A stretch of DNA of 64,000 nt from Heliopora coerulea (Eukaryota; Cnidaria; Anthozoa; Scleralcyonacea; Helioporidae). Made by a program: the position numbers and the translations under genes. Below, one piece after another: positions 38,984 through 49,690 of this stretch (the first letter of the stretch is position 1; each line of letters starts with the position of its first letter). Location: NCBI GenBank assembly GCA_030142905.1, contig JASJOG010000060.1:240001-304000 (forward strand). The letters run 5' to 3'. The notes under the pieces were generated by a model. The model did no database searches. It was not told the DNA's origin and saw only the letters and a program-made list of their open reading frames with translations.

Positions 38984-41900
38984 ATGGACCTTTTGAAACC
39001 TCCACATTCACTGTCATTCGAAGGAAACGTCGCCAAGAATTGGCGACGTTTCCTTAAATGCAACGGGACGAGATAAGAAACCAGAGAAAGTGCAGTGTTC
39101 GACGCTGCTTACAATAGCCGGAGAAGACGCTGTCCAACTTTATAATACGTTTACCTTTACAACAGCTGAAACCGATAAACTAGAAGCTTTGATTTCTAAA
39201 TTTGGAGCCTATTGCATTCCCAAGAAGAATGTCACGTTTGAGTGACATGTGTTCAATACCCATAACCAAAGAATTAACGAAACCTTCGACAGTTATGTTA
39301 CCGAATTGCGGAAATTAGCCAAGAGGTGCGAATTTGGCGAACTCCGTGACTCATTAATCCGAGACCGGATCGTTTGCGGAATACACAGCGACGAAGTAAG
39401 AGCTAGGCTGCTCAGAGAAAGCGACCTGACGTTGAATAAAGCTATAAATATGTGTCGAACGTCGGAGTTAAGTAAAAGTCAACTTAAGGATATCGTTGAG
39501 AGTCAAGACAAACTCGTCAATGCAGTCAAAACAACACAACATGGTCCCACCCAAATGAGGTCTGAAGGCGCCAAAATGAACAGTCGAGGAGGTAGAACTT
39601 CCAAATCCAATATGACGATCAGATCCGTCGATTGCCCTAACTGTGGAAGGAAACATGAGCTTCGGAAGTGTCCTGCTTACGGACAGGAGTGCAGAAACTG
39701 CCACAAAAGAAACCACTATGCCAGAATGTGTCGACTGGCGCAGCGCCAATCTAATTTATACACAGTGGACATGGAATGTATTGATAACACAGACTTGTTC
39801 ATTGACACAATAAATACGAACTCAGGTAAAGACACAAACGAATGGAACGTGACCCTCGAAGTCAACAACATTCCCGTTAAATCAAAACTCGATACAGACG
39901 CTCAATGTAACGTCTTGCCTTTATCAGTCTACAGTAAACTTACGACAGATAAGTTTATGAAGTCCAACACCAAGTTACTTTTTTATTCAGGACATAGAAT
40001 TCCCACCGTCGGAAAGGACAGCATGGTAGTCACCCACAAAGGAAAGTACCACCTAATCTGGTTTCAACTGATTAACCAACAAGGTGCGATTCCGGTACTT
40101 GGCCTACCAACATGTCTGGAAATGGACTTGATACAACGAGTTTACACAGTTGACCCAAGGATCGGCCACTTCCCGGAGAACGCTGTCTCGTGCAACACAA
40201 GACCATTACAACATGAAGCAGTGGCAATGCAACGGACACGTGAAATAGACAATAAACAACGCCACGCACAGAGATCAGATGCAAGGTTAATAATGGATAA
40301 ATACGCAGATGTTTTCCAAGGTCTGGGTTGTCTCGAAGGAGAATACCACATTAAAATCGATCCGTCTATCCAACCGGTAGTACACCCACCTCGCAAGGTC
40401 CCGTTTGCACTGAAAGAAAAATTTAAAGCTGAACTATGCAGAATGGAAAAAATTGGAGCCATTACAAAAGTGACGCAGCCGTCAGAGTGGGTCAATTCGA
40501 TTGTGATAACAGAGAAAAAGAACGGAGACGTGCTTGTCTGCCTCGACCCGAGAGATTGGAATAAAGCTATACTACGAGAACATTACCCCATGAAAACTGT
40601 GGAAGAAGTGGCAGCAGAGTTAGAAGGTGCAACAGTGTTTAGCACTTTAGACGCCTCTTCTGGATTTTGACACATAAAACTTGACGAAGAAAGTTCCAGA
40701 TTAACAACGTTCAACACACCATTTGGGAGATACCGATTTCTTAGGCTACCTTTTGGCATAAATTCAGCACCGGAAGTGTTCAACACAGCACAACAACTGC
40801 CTAAAACAAGTTCTACAGAGAGCTCGAGATATCAACCTGAAACTGAATGGAGAGAAGTCCAAAATACAGACACGCGAGGTAAACTACATTGGCCATATCT
40901 TCACAGCCCAAGGCATAAAGCCTGACCCAGCGAAAGTCAAGGCCATCACGGAGATGCAAGCTCCCAAAGATAAGAAAGAGCTCCTCCGATTTATGAGTAT
41001 GGTAAATTACCTAGGCAAGTTTCTACGCAACCTGTCTGATTGTACGCAACCACTTCGAGAGCTACTGCAAAAGGCGGTAGTTTGGCACTGGACAGACATA
41101 CACGCACAGGCCTTTAATGAAATAAAGAAGAGATTGACTGACGAGAATGTCTTGAAGTACTACGACGTAGCAAAGCCAGGAACCATATCAGGTGATTCAT
41201 CGTCATACGGGTTAGGTGCTTGCTTGCTGCAGGATGGGCGTCCAGTCTCATACGCATCACGCACATTAAACAAGTCCGAAAAAAATTACGCACAGATCGA
41301 GAAGGAACTTCTTGCTATAGTCTTTGGGTGCAGTAAATTCCACCAATATATCTACGCCAAACCAGTGACAATTGAGACAGACCACAAGCCACTGGAGTAC
41401 CTCTTTCGAAAGCCACTCATCGCCGCGCCACATAGATTACAGCATATGATGCTTACACTCCAGAAGTACGAACTGCATGTCGTATACAAGCCAGGCAAGA
41501 GCCTATATATAGCTGACACTCTCAGTAGAGCTCCAGGAACAACCGACCACACAGAAGACGACGATCCATATCAAGTACATAAAGTCCAGCAACTGCCGGT
41601 AACACCACAAAGATTAGCACAATTTCATGCGGAAACAAGTGCAGATCCAATCTTACGGAAACTACAACACATTGTACAAACTGGTTGGCCAGATTCCAAG
41701 TCCACAGTTGACCCAGATATACGAGAATACTGGTCGATTAGAAATGAAATTAGCCTGCAAGATGGATTCCTATTACGAGGGGAACGTCTGATTGTACCAA
41801 AAACATTACGACATGAAATGCTGAGTATTATACATAGAAATCATCTCGGCATCGAGAAGTGCAAACGAAGAGCTCGCGATGTGCTATATTGGCCAGGAAT

Positions 41901-42900
41901 AAACGACCAAATAACTAATCTAATCAGAAAATGTAACACTTGCGCAACCTTTCAAAGACGCCAACAGAAAGAGCCAATGAAAGGCCACGAATTACCAGAA
42001 AGACCCTGGCAAAAAGTTGGCCTGGACCTGTTCGAATTAGACAAAGAAAATTACCTGGTAATAACGGATTGCTTCTCCAAGTTCTTTGAAATCACAAAAC
42101 TTTCCAGTACAACGAGTGCAGCAACGATTAAACACCTCAAACCACACTTTGCAAGATACGGAATCCCAGAAGTTGTCGTTAGTGACAACGGACCGCAGTT
42201 CAGCGGTACCGAATTCTCACGTTTTGCGAAGAACTACCAATTCAAGCACATTACTTCCTCACTAAAGTACCCTCAGTCCAACGGCTTAGCGAAACGAACA
42301 GTCCAAACTGCAAAGGGCATCCTAGCAAAAGCAAGAAAACATGGCAGTGACCCCAACATAGCTCTCTTGGATTACCGCAACACACAGATTTTTGGTGTCG
42401 GTTTATCACCAGTCCAAATCTTAATGGGACTTGTTACCAACGAACAAGGACCCTGTTACCAACCACTTCCAAGTTACTACAACCCAATTACAGCACAGAG
42501 CAGATCAAGCCCAGCCTCGAAGAACAACAGACCAAACAGAAGCACTACTACGATCGAAATACAAAACCACTGGAGCCACTCAAACCAGGGGATGAAGTAT
42601 ACCTTCAAGATGAAGGAAAAGGGATATGGATTCAGGCAACAGTAGTAAAGGCTGCTTAAGAAACACGCTCGTACATTGTCAAATCCAACGGGCAAGAATA
42701 CAGAAGGAATAGAAGACATCTGCTGAAACAAGCATCTTCAAATCGGGTTCCAGGTCCAGCGTACAGCAACAGGGAGTCCCAGTGATCAAGCTGTATGACA
42801 GATCCACATACGATAAAGGACGTGCAGACAGAGAGGTCTAATATGGTCTCAACCAGATCTGCCCGTGTAATCAAGCCTCCTGTCCACATTGGGTTTACAT
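38984..42900 (+). pseudogene. Gypsy gag-pol (inactivated)
   Basis: An early gag piece (from ATG 38984) has a frameshift and a TGA at 39242-39244. Frame 39249-40670 has gag, two zinc knuckles (CPNCGRKHELRKC, CRNCHKRNHYARMC), protease box D-T-D-A (normally D-T-G-A), and RT fingers to D-A-S-S-G-F, then TGA. Around 40800 an internal deletion removes the Y-x-D-D polymerase box. Frame 40954-42645 has RNase H (G-D-S-S-S-Y-G-L-G), integrase H/C zinc site (C-N-T-C) and the core with D-L-F-E and S-D-N-G-P-Q-F, but N-G-L-A-K-R-T where the catalytic Glu should be. The C-terminus is shifted after 42645. Confidence 0.9.
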
Positions 42901-43100
42901 AAGGTACCAGAGACTGAAGTAATAGAACGTCCTAGGATTCGATTTGTAAGAACTTAACATTTACAATATCTGATTATTTTAGTTATAATTTAGTAATATC
43001 TTGATATTCGTAGTTAAAATAGTCTACCTAAACATTCTCTCGTGTGGTTTAATCTTTGTTGACTTCATTGACTCAATCTGGCCATACTTAAAAGGGGAGA

Positions 43101-43219
43101 TGTACTGATATGTTTAGGGTCGAACTTTAGTAAGTTAATATTAACCAACATGTACATATCTTCCACTCATTCAATAAACAAAGCAGTTGGGTTATTCACG
43201 TGAACATGTGAACATTACA
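43101..43219 (+). repeat. 3' LTR of the Gypsy element
   Basis: 119 bp, same termini as the 5' LTR, preceded by the polypurine tract and followed by ATTAC. Confidence 0.93.
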
Positions 43220-43224
43220 ATTAC

Positions 43225-44118
43225 TAGGGCCATAACTCTCCAGTAAGTCACATTTTGCTTATATTGAGTTAATTTATAAGCTTTGTTCAGTCTTGCTAAA
43301 TTCTGTCTCTTAGTAGGCCTTGTTTTGACCTTGTCTAGGCACCTGTGGTTCACTGGAACTTTAGTTCCCATCCAGTCCATGCTCTCAAGGTCAAAACGAA
43401 ATGGTTAAATTTAACTGAACTGCTGTTATTTGTTTTCTTCTCAACCATTCTGTTCGATTCAATGAATATTCTTTAACTTGATTACTTGCAAGCAAGTGTA
43501 ATGCAGCAGGGAACTTTTTGAGGGCATTAACTATGATAGCAAGCCATCAGTGCAGTTTTGTGCTGTATTTAAAACGTTTCAGGAGATAAGGAACAATCTA
43601 TTAAAAGCTAGACAACGTTGGGAACCATGAGATGTTTTGCTTTCTTTGCTAAATAAAAAAACAAGTATTTAATTTCGAGCTTTTAAAGTTAATTTGTGAA
43701 AGCATAATTTCAGAAAAATAAGCATAATTTTGAAAAACGAGCATAATTTTAGAATAATTTTGGTTAAAAACGAGCAGTGCTAGTAGCATAAAGTGCTACT
43801 TTTACTAGCACAGTCGATATAAACCTAAGTATTAGCCCCAGTGTCGTTGTCAAGTGTTCAAGAAGTTCAAAACCCCCATACATGCAACAAAGTTGAAATT
43901 TTAATTCTATAACAATTTAAATAACATTTTGTAACCCTTAAAATTGCCAAAAACCTCTCCCAAAATTCGGGAAATGGCCTTTAAGAGACTCTAGAATTTG
44001 AAAACTTTTCGGGGGAGCATGCCCCCGGACCCTCTAGCTAAAACGCCTCGCACCTTCTGGTTCGCATACTTCGTGCTTAATTAGCCCCCCTGGTTAAAAT
44101 CTTCTAAAACCACCACTG
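43225..44118. other. Right half of the hAT-like element
   Basis: Non-coding. Contains tandem GCATAATTTxxGAAAAA-like units (about 43700-43760) that mirror similar units near 38740-38810. No gene. Confidence 0.5.
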
Positions 44119-44768
44119 AGTACCTGTGATTGTCTAGATCAGCTAAGGGGGTACTAGAACGTGAAAAGTCTTGATTTATACAAATCAGCATCGTTTCGAC
44201 TTCAGCGAAGAATATCGTTTACACTCAGTTGTTTAGCAAATGTCCTGGTAACAAGCGAGTTCCCGTAACGCCTTTCGTTCATATTGACGAGAAAGAGCCA
44301 AGTCAAAGCGTTGCTACAGAATGCGAACAGCTGGCCAATGCAGATTCCGAAGAGCTGAGTTTTAGAACTGTCTTTTCAAGTCATAAATTGTCCAGTAACT
44401 AAGATGTTCTGCAAAAGTGAAACCAGCCGCAAGCACCAAGAAAGCCATTTCGTTTGCTGGTCTTAAATCATTTACTAGATTCAGTGTTCAAATGATGTAA
44501 ACAATTTGCTTCAATACGGATCTAAGTAACCTAAGTAAGGTTTGGTCAACAACATACCAGTCCCCGAGCTTGCACACGACATACTTGAGTGATCGAAATC
44601 CTTGAATATATACCTATATATATTTATATACAGACATAAATTATTCAAAAACTACGAAAATTTTTCTCCCTAGTCACCACGCTTGTAAAAGGACTCCACG
44701 CACCTCAAGATTAGTACCCTCGCACCGCGCTTCGCGCTGTGGGCGAGGAGATTAATAACCAATTTAAC

Positions 44769-46254
44769 TTGAGCAGCTTTCAAAAGTAGCTTCCAGACTT
44801 CATTCTTCCCTAAGGGAGACTTTTTGTACCAAATATTATCGCCTGGATTTTGCTGGTGTTTATTGGTAAAGTGGAATGAAGATTCTGGTTCATTCATCTC
44901 TGTAGGACGATTACTTTTGAACATTTTACAGTATTTAACCGGACAGCGTTCATGGTCAATTGTTTGAAAAGTGGGGTAGCACACTCATTGTCCAGAAGAG
45001 TTGTCCAGGCCATGACAGCCTTTGGATGTTTTCTCCGCTTTCCACACAAAGATTTCATCGCCTCAATTAGGTCTTTTTCCCTATGAAATGTCGCCCCACT
45101 GAAGACGTTAGGATGCATTTTTGGCTCGAGACAAAAATGCAAGGTAAACAGCCACCAGGTAACTCGCTGCAAAGCTACTTTTTTTTGGTCACCAAATTAT
45201 CCTTCGGCAAAATAGTTGTCCGCTTCAGTCTTTCTCACTTTGACCAGTACTGCTTTCATCAGAATTTTAAAACCTCTCAAGAAAGTTTAAAGTCGTGCTT
45301 TGTGTAAATTTACTGTTGAACCCTTTGTATTGAGGTGCCACTGAATGCTTAGTTGAAAAATACGCAAGAGTTGCAGGTTTGTACGCCGTTTTTCTTTTTT
45401 ATTGATGTTTTACCGTGGAAAAAGTACGTCTTTTACTTGCCTCTTGTCGTCCTTTCGACAAAACTTGCACAAGGTTTACTTGACGTATTTTGTTTTATGT
45501 TTTGCATTTTCCGATTTTTGGTCAGCGATAAAACTGCAGAACTCATTCATGTTTTCTTTGTTTATTTCGTCCGTTTCGTAATTCGTTTCATCTTCGTCAA
45601 CAAAGTGTTGTACCTCCTCATGAATACTTAGCACGAATCTTCTTCATAGCACTTCTATTAGACATTTTTAACCAATTTTGAGATAATATAGAATTTATCG
45701 GTTTTTAAGACAAAAAATATCAAAAAATAATTTTACTCATGAGCTGTCCATGATGCTGATATCCTACAGGTAACCTTTGAGAATGATCCAATTTTAAGAT
45801 GGAAAGCCTGGCTATCTAATGAAAAATCTTTCTTTAAAGCAAAATGAGTGAAAAGTTTCATTGGTAAACGACACGAAATATCTCAAGATCGCAATTAATG
45901 TAGGGTTTTGCTATGAACATCAATTGATAAGCAGTAGAATTGTCAGAATGGATCTCTTATCATTTATTAAACCGTTAAAGTTTATTCTCACCAAACGTTT
46001 TGTTTCGATAAAACAGAATAGAAATTTTAAACGTAAATATGACGAAAAGCAGTTTAAATGTAAAATAATTCCCAGTTTGGGTTGTTAATATTTGTGGCCA
46101 AATATTGTGTTTTCTTTATTGGATTACCTCTTCCAGTTATAGTAAGGACGATTTGCCTTTTTGACAATGTTTGAAAAATTATCAATGTTACTTGGATTCT
46201 TGAGAGATCCATTGGAAGGGTATGTGAGGGTTTGTTGCGTACACGTTTTTATAG
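44769..46254 (-). mobile_element. Crypton-type element, copy 4 (3' truncated)
   Basis: Minus-strand copy abutting copy 3 head to head at 44755-44768. It starts inside the catalytic domain (GAGCAGCTTTCAAAAGTAGC) and runs to ...TACACGTTTTTATAG at 46254, so the C-terminus and hairpin end are absent. It is nearly identical to copy 2 over 44850-45290, showing that these two are the closest relatives. Confidence 0.7.
44780..45640 (-). pseudogene. Crypton tyrosine recombinase, copy 4
   Basis: N-terminal acidic block (about 45635-45450), R-V-T-W-W-L-F-T-L-H-F-C block (45172-44894) and H-E-R-C-P-V-K-Y-C-K-M-F, M-N-E-P-E-S-S-F-H-F-T-N, P-L-G-K-N-E-V block (44984-44780), interrupted by frameshifts. The H-x-x-R box lies beyond the truncation. 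Confidence 0.6.
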
Positions 46255-46480
46255 TGCACTCTTAAATTTTGATCCGCAGGCCAACAAATTGCGCCGCGAC
46301 ACTCTTGATTGTTGTCGTGTAAACGCTCACAGCTGGGGCACGTGGACTAGAAAATTCAAGCGGGCCTTAATCACCTTGGCCCGCTAAAAAATCAGGGCCG
46401 CGGACCAAAACCAAAAATACGCATGCGTCATACGCTTCATTCAGAAAACAAAATATGGCAGCAAACCGAGGGAAAATGTG

Positions 46481-46639
46481 ATGTGGTCTGAAGAAGCGAC
46501 GAAGACTCTAATTGAGTTGTGGTTGCAAGAAACGATTCAGTTGTTGTTAGAGAACTCGAAAACAACTAGTGAAACAGGACAGGCAGAGGGGGATTCAGGC
46601 GGGGGAGAACCGGACGCCCACCACTCCTTTTTAGAATAG
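46481..46639 (+). pseudogene. Short Myb/SANT-like or trihelix fragment
   Basis: 52 codons from ATG: M-W-S-E-E-A-T-K-T-L-I-E-L-W-L-Q-E-T, the first helix of a Myb/SANT-like domain, then an acidic Gly-rich stretch and stop. An upstream in-phase start is broken (ATG 46455 gives 8 codons). Such domains occur in Harbinger and other transposon accessory proteins. Its link to the hAT gene downstream is unclear. Confidence 0.4.
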
Positions 46640-47008
46640 TTGTCATGCAACTTTCTGCTTGGTTACAAAGCACAAGCATTAAAAATGTCGACCATCAGAA
46701 CAATTCACGATTATGTCAATGGAGAATAGGCGAAAACAGCGAAAAGAATAAAGGGTGATTAGAAGAAATACAAATTAAAAACCATCAGAAACGTTTTATT
46801 TTGACGTTTTTTTAGGAATATATAACAATTGACATTGCCAAATCCATATATCGCTAGTAAACAACTTAGCTAGATATTATTTCTTTGTTCTCAGTTTAGG
46901 TAAATCGAGAATTCCATTTCACCAGCTCGCAAAATGGACGTCATTTGTCCAGTGAAATCAGCATGGGAGCTGTAGGGAGACAGCTTTTGTAGCTAAAAAC
47001 GTTAACTT
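46640..47008. other. No gene recognised
   Basis: About 370 bp of AT-rich sequence before the hAT pseudogene. No TIR was found that would mark the element's left end. Confidence 0.35.
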
Positions 47009-49447
47009 TTGCAAGATGGAGGTGAACATATTGAAGATGAGTCGACTGCTGTTCATGAACTTCGTAACATTGTGCGTAAGTTTTTGTTTCGGTTTTCTAA
47101 ATTTCTTCAGTTTGCTACCTGTGGCAAGTCCAGATGTCATGCTGCCGGATTTCTCCGACTAACATACAAGCAACATATAGTTTCAGATACCACTGGTGCA
47201 TCTCTTGATACAAAAGACTATGCCAATCTCCATACAGTTGATGATGACAAGAAACTGTCCTTCGTGAAGAATAGGAAGCCGCACCAGTCCTTTAAATTTC
47301 CACCTAGTGTGTACAAAGACAAACGTAAAAGGTCTGGAGTAGCGAAACGCTACTGCTGTCACGACTAGTTTGAAACTTTTGAGTTTCGCGTATTTTCTGA
47401 TTTTAAAGATGGACTGTATTGCCTGAGATGCGTCCTGTTTCCGATGTGTGCTCATCAGGGTGCAAGGGCAAAAAACTAATTTCGACACCGTATCGGACCT
47501 GGAAAGATGCCAGGGCAGACCTCGCTGCTCACGCCACCTTGCTATACCACAAGGATTCCATGGCTAAATTACAAGAGCTTATCAAGTCGCATGAAAATAC
47601 AAAAGATAGGATTGATATCCATGAGGCTGACAATGCGACTGAGATAGTAGCCAGAAACAGGCAGGTTTTGGAATCTGTTATCAAGTGCCTCGAGTTCTGT
47701 GAACGTCAAGGGTTATCTGTAAGGGGTCATAGAGATGATGGATTACCAGGTTTTTTTGATGGAAACATTGGGAATTTCAAATCTCTACTTCACCTTGTCA
47801 GCCTCTCTGATCACAGTCTCAAGAATCATTTAGAAGCATATAAGAAAAATACCAGCTACACCTCAAAAACAACACAAAATGGCTTGCTGGACTGTATGAA
47901 AGACTTCATACAGCAGTCGATTGTTGAGGAGGTAAAATCTCAAGGCTCTCCATTTTATGGCTGACGAGGTTACTTAGAGTTCGAATTGAGAGCAGTTAGG
48001 GTTAGCTTTAAGGTATGTTAAGCATGGAAAACTTGTCGAGAGATTGCTGGAACATGTTCAGTGTGATAGTGTAACAGGGAGTAGTATAGCAGATAGCATT
48101 ATTGCTGTATTGACAGCAGCAGGCTTAGATCCAAAGCAGTGTAGGTTGCATACATATGACGGGACTGGTAATATGGCTGGTGAGCAAAATGTTGCTGCAA
48201 AGAAATTCCAAGATAAAGTTGAAAACTCTCAGGCTCCCTACTTCCATTGTGCAAATCATGACATACCTAGCTCTATCTAAAGCGAGCTCAGTAACAGAAA
48301 TTCACAATATTTTGTGCGTTATGCAGTCACTAGGAACTTTTTAAAGTATTCTCCAAAGCATCAGAGGAAATTGGACAAAACAACTGAACTTGAGAATGGT
48401 AACGAAACTAAGGTTAATATTTCGAAGAGGAATGTTAAACCTCTTTGTGAGACGCGAAGGGTCGAACAACATACATCTTTCGATGATTTAAACAACCTGT
48501 ACGAGTCAGTTTTGCATTGCCTTGATAGTATTATGACCAATTTTGATCGTATGTGGGATGCGAAAGGCATGGCAGGAGCGAATGGCTTATATTCACAGTT
48601 AATTAGTGCAAATTTTACAGTGGCTTTCCAGATTTGTCGGTATGATTTTGGTTAAAGTAAGTCACTAGCAGCTGTGTTACAAGGTGTCAGTCTAGATATT
48701 GTGACAGCTTATGATAAGATATCCCTTGTTACAGAAGGGCTGAGGGATATCAGAGAAAGTGCCAACTCTAAATTCAGCAATCTGTTTCGTTTGATGAATG
48801 TCATGGCTGAGATATCAGGAGAATGTATTATATTTCTACGCTTTTGTAGACGTCAGACTATGTGTAACAATGCTGAGGCCGATATATTGAAAGTGCATTA
48901 CAGACGAAGTATTTTTATTCCCTTCCTGGACAGTTTGATTAGTCAGCTATCAAATAGGTTCGGTCACAGAATGAACCAAGCTGTTAGTGCTATATACTTG
49001 CTTCCACTGAATCTAGAATCTGCCAATGTAGGTGATAAACAGGATATCGTGGATTATTATAGTCCTGACATGCAATCTCTAAACACCTTTCTACAAGAAC
49101 TTAGAGTCTGGCGAAGACATTGATCTTCAGAAAAGAAGAAGCCCATGGTAGTTAGCGACACACTACAGAACAATTCCGAGGTACTTAAGATTTATGCCAA
49201 CATCAAAACTGTATTGGAGATTTCACTAGTCACTGCCGCCACAAGCGCTGGTGTTGAAAGAGCAAATTCGTCTCTTAGATTTGTCAAGAATGTATATAGA
49301 TCAGTCATGAAGGAGGATAGGTTTAATGCTCTCATCGTATTGCTTGTCCACAGGAATATTGCATTAGATTATGGAAAAGTTATAGACATGTATTCTCAGA
49401 GGTATCCCAGACATATGTTGTTTTGCAATGCACTCAGCAGTGAGTAA
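47009..49447 (+). pseudogene. hAT transposase, ZMYM1/DUF4371-like (decayed)
   Basis: Blocks in order: 47009-47368 with the start of a TTF-type zinc finger (K-R-Y-C-C-H-D, stop, then C-L-R-C-V-L-F-P); 47419-47964 with T-W-K-D-A-R-A-D and E-A-Y-K-K-N-T-S-Y-T (DUF4371); a region with stops around the first catalytic acid (A-D-E-V-T, about 47957-47972); 48044-48280 with T-Y-D-G-T-G-N-M-A-G (second catalytic region); 48314-48655 and 48674-49123; and 49145-49447 with S-A-G-V-E-R-A-N-S-S-L-R-F-V-K, the hAT C-terminal dimerisation domain with its catalytic Glu. At least five frameshifts or stops. Confidence 0.8.
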
Positions 49448-49690
49448 TCCTTCAGTGTTCATTAATGAGATAATAATAATAACTTTATTTAAACACGGTA
49501 AAACTCATCAGAAAATAAATTACATATACGTCACAAATACTAATACAATACAGTAAATTATTACAAAGTTAATTATTTAAAAATATATATCAATTAAAAT
49601 ATAAAACTATTACAATAACGTTAACTTAGTAAGACAAATCTGCTTTTCATGAGTGCCGTGTGAAGGAGAATTAGTGACAATAACATATAG

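Larger units (their letters stand above)
38852..43219 (+). mobile_element. Ty3/Gypsy LTR retrotransposon
   Basis: 4368 bp with two 119-bp LTRs, primer-binding site TGGTGTCAGG directly after the 5' LTR (38971), polypurine tract AAAAGGGGAGA (43090-43100) before the 3' LTR, and a 5-bp target duplication ATTAC (38847-38851 and 43220-43224). The coding region is gag-pol in the order gag, protease, RT, RNase H, integrase, as in Ty3/Gypsy. Confidence 0.93.
38391..44118. mobile_element. hAT-like non-autonomous element containing a Gypsy element
   Basis: Ends CAGTGGCGGCTCC (38391) and its imperfect inverse ...ACCACCACTG (44118). Flanking 8-bp target duplication CGTACTTG (38383-38390) and AGTACCTG (44119-44126), two mismatches, fits hAT. 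A G-run (38406-38427) near the left end and C/G runs near the right are typical of this MITE-like type. An inner inverted repeat pairs about 38725-38815 with 43770-43840. Without the Gypsy insertion it would be about 1.36 kb. No transposase. Confidence 0.65.
36967..44754 (+). mobile_element. Crypton-type element, copy 3, split by a nested insertion
   Basis: Plus-strand copy in two parts: 36967-38390 and 44119-44754. The right terminus carries the inverted form of the Crypton hairpin (44725-44739) and the left begins CTAGAAATACGTG, the complement of the end of copies 1 and 2. Its interruption falls inside the recombinase C-terminus and the two sides rejoin with only the 8-bp target duplication extra. 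Confidence 0.75.

Noticed and set aside
40072..40495. Minus-strand frames over the Gypsy gag-pol
   Set aside because: Shadows of the plus-strand coding frame, no independent motif.
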